From NCBI GenBank assembly GCA_002356515.1, contig AP017605.1, forward strand, positions 3,605,001-3,669,000: a stretch of 64,000 bases of DNA. The letters are read 5' to 3'. Positions 62,636 through 64,000 of this stretch are shown here, piece after piece. Both the position numbers and the translations under genes were made by a program. Under the pieces are notes generated by a model, which did no database searches, was not told the DNA's origin, and saw only the letters and a list, made by a program, of their open reading frames with translations. Position 1 is the first letter of the stretch; each line of letters starts with the position of its first letter. Source of the DNA: Mesorhizobium loti (GTDB lineage: Bacteria; Pseudomonadota; Alphaproteobacteria; Rhizobiales; Rhizobiaceae).

Positions 62636-63568
62636 ATGCATCGACACGCCTACTTATTCCTGCTGCTCACCACCTTGCTGTGGGGCGGCAATTCGGTGGC
62701 CGGCAAGCTCGCGGTCGATCATGTCTCGCCGATGATGCTGGTCTTCCTGCGCTGGATGCTGGCGGTGGCGATCCTGCTGCCGATCGGCTGGCGCACGATC
62801 CAGGAGGACTGGCCGGTGGTGCGCAGGCACCGGCTCATCCTGGCGGCACTCGGCGCCAGTGGCTTCACGCTGTTCAACACCATCTTCTACACGGCGCTCA
62901 ACTACACGACCGCCATCAACGTCTCGATCGAACAGGCGGCGATGCCGATCCTAATCATCGTTGCCAATTTCATCTTCTTCCGGCTGCGCGTGAACTGGGC
63001 GCAGATCGCAGGCGTCGTGCTGACCATTGCCGGCGTCATCCTGACCGCTTGCCACGGCGACCCGCGCCGGCTGCTGACGCTGGAGCTCAATTTCGGCGAC
63101 GCCATCATGCTGGTGGCGGTCGTCCTCTACAGCGGCTATTCGGTCGGGCTGCGGCTGAAGCCTGCGATGCGCTGGCAGAGCCTGATGCTGGCCATGTCGA
63201 TCGCCGCGCTCATCACCTCGCTGCCCTTCTTGCTGTGGGAGGTCGCTGCCGGCAAGGTCATCGTGCCCGACGCGCGCGGCTGGACGGTCATCGTCTACAC
63301 TGCGATCGGCGCCTCGGTCATCTCGCAGATAACTTACATCAGGGGCAACGAACTGATCGGCGCCAACCGCGCCGGCCTGTTCATCAATCTGGTGCCGATC
63401 TTCGGCACGCTGCTTTCGGTGCTGATCGTCGGCGAGACGTTCCAGCTCTATCAGGCACTGGCGCTTGTGCTCGTGCTGGGCGGCATCGGTCTCGCCGAAT
63501 ACAGCGGGCGCAAGATGGCGATGACCCCGCCGTCAAGGCGCACTGAGCAGCAAGAAGGCGCGACATAG
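62636..63568 (+). CDS. EamA-family (drug/metabolite) transporter
   Basis: A 310-residue membrane protein with ten hydrophobic segments in two EamA repeats, typical of the DMT superfamily. LLLTTLLWGGNSVAGKLAV is the N-terminal repeat start and GANRAGLFINLVPIFGTLLSV is in the second. It probably exports a metabolite or amino acid. It is divergent from purA. The stop lies in the loop of a terminator-like hairpin. Confidence 0.88.
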   Translation: MHRHAYLFLLLTTLLWGGNSVAGKLAVDHVSPMMLVFLRWMLAVAILLPIGWRTIQEDWPVVRRHRLILAALGASGFTLFNTIFYTALNYTTAINVSIEQAAMPILIIVANFIFFRLRVNWAQIAGVVLTIAGVILTACHGDPRRLLTLELNFGDAIMLVAVVLYSGYSVGLRLKPAMRWQSLMLAMSIAALITSLPFLLWEVAAGKVIVPDARGWTVIVYTAIGASVISQITYIRGNELIGANRAGLFINLVPIFGTLLSVLIVGETFQLYQALALVLVLGGIGLAEYSGRKMAMTPPSRRTEQQEGAT

Positions 63569-63579
63569 GCCGCGCCTTC
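63554..63579. terminator. Convergent hairpin between transporter and serA
   Basis: GAAGGCGCG (63554-63562) and CGCGCCTTC (63571-63579) form a perfect 9-bp stem whose loop holds the transporter stop codon. It lies between two convergent genes and could serve both. There is no clear U tract. Confidence 0.55.
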
Positions 63580-63600
63580 CGATCTTGGCAAAAAGCCGGA

Positions 63601-64000
63601 TCAGATCCCGCCCACGTCGAACTGCAGCCGTTTGGCCGAGTCGATCGACTTGTGCGCCCGCACCTGCTCCAGCACTTTTTCCGGGAACGGCGCGTCGAGA
63701 TAGAGCAGCGCGATGGCGTCGCCGCCCGGCCGGTTGCGGCCAAGCTGGAAGTTGGCGATGTTGACGCCGTTCTCGCCGCACACCGTGCCGAGCAGGCCGA
63801 TGATGCCGGGAGCATCGGCATTGGTGGTGTAGAGCATGTGCTGTCCGACCTCGGCGTCGAGGTTGATGCCCTTGATCTGGATGAAGCGCGGCTTGCCGTC
63901 CGAGAAGCAGGTGCCGGCGATCGACCGCGTCATGTGCTCGGTCTTGACCGTCAGCTTGATGTAGCCGTCGAACACGCCCGACTTGTCGCGCTTGACCTCG
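63601..64000 (-). CDS. serA: D-3-phosphoglycerate dehydrogenase, C-terminal part
   Basis: The 3' portion (133 codons) of a gene continuing off the right edge. It encodes the C-terminal ACT-domain region of SerA: FIQIKGINLDAEV, then LYTTNADAPGIIGLLGTVCG and NIANFQLGRNRPGGDAIALL (start only), as in long-form SerA. The full enzyme oxidises 3-phosphoglycerate in serine synthesis, and the ACT domain usually confers serine feedback. Confidence 0.88.
   Translation of the reverse strand, partial: EVKRDKSGVFDGYIKLTVKTEHMTRSIAGTCFSDGKPRFIQIKGINLDAEVGQHMLYTTNADAPGIIGLLGTVCGENGVNIANFQLGRNRPGGDAIALLYLDAPFPEKVLEQVRAHKSIDSAKRLQFDVGGI

Overview
The window looks like a chromosomal segment of a Rhizobiales alphaproteobacterium, most probably Mesorhizobium. 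The evidence is high GC with strongly GC-biased third codon positions, the PHB regulator PhaR next to phaA-phaB, an FdxA ferredoxin followed by CarD, an RpoH2-type sigma factor with an EcfG-like promoter, a 41-residue cysteine-free L36, and dense GANTC (CcrM) sites in one intergenic region. The genus is inferred from gene content, not from a database search. There is no rRNA, tRNA, CRISPR array, prophage or intact insertion sequence that I can see.

Layout. 1-5.0 kb: a polar amino-acid-type ABC transporter (binding protein, two permeases, ATPase) followed by a RidA-family deaminase and a SelA/DgaE-like PLP enzyme, which looks like an uptake-and-catabolism operon for an unidentified amino compound. 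5.0-6.8 kb: an ECF sigma factor and its membrane anti-sigma partner. 7.0-13.4 kb: a six-gene sugar locus (TIM-barrel isomerase/epimerase, RbsB/RbsA/RbsC-type transporter, RpiR regulator, PfkB kinase) with 4-base overlaps at its end. 13.5-15.1 kb: purE-purK. 15-25 kb: mostly housekeeping and small conserved genes (LprI-like protein, rpmJ, TPR protein, alpha/beta hydrolase, pyk with a DUF1036 gene, N-formylglutamate amidohydrolase, DUF1244, an MFS transporter, and a LysR regulator divergent from an NAD-binding oxidoreductase). 25-29.7 kb: an RND efflux pump and its adaptor, followed by about 0.9 kb without a recognisable gene. 30.5-31.7 kb: a patatin-like lipase. 31.9-34.2 kb: two divergent citrate-synthase-like genes, one fused to a helix-turn-helix. 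34.2-35.8 kb: a GlxA/FtrA-type regulator divergent from a rhodanese. 35.8-38.7 kb: phaR, phaA and phaB.

38.7-39.4 kb is an unusual intergenic region rich in GANTC and TTAA sites. It is followed by a SUV3-like helicase gene with an in-frame palindromic repeat element, an S4 RNA-binding protein, fdxA and carD (to 44.8 kb). 44.9-47.2 kb is a second amino-acid ABC transporter. 47.5-50.6 kb holds rpoH2 and a secreted caspase-like protein with Sel1 repeats. 50.6-52.1 kb encodes an M48 lipoprotein peptidase. 52.4-56.1 kb is thiBPQ under a TPP riboswitch, divergent from a thiamine pyrophosphokinase and an ABC-F ATPase. Then come a CcdAB toxin-antitoxin pair, a Pro/Ala-rich membrane protein, purA, an EamA transporter and the 3' end of serA, which runs off the right edge.

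The most interesting signals are these: one family of palindromic repeat found twice, once in-frame inside the helicase and once supplying the only visible start codon of thiP; the seven GANTC sites within about 105 bp upstream of the helicase gene; the HTH-fused citrate synthase paralogue facing a second paralogue across three helically phased ATCAAT hexamers; and CTGC-N3-GCAG palindromes exactly 21 bp apart between phaR and phaA, with relatives upstream of the patatin and RND genes.
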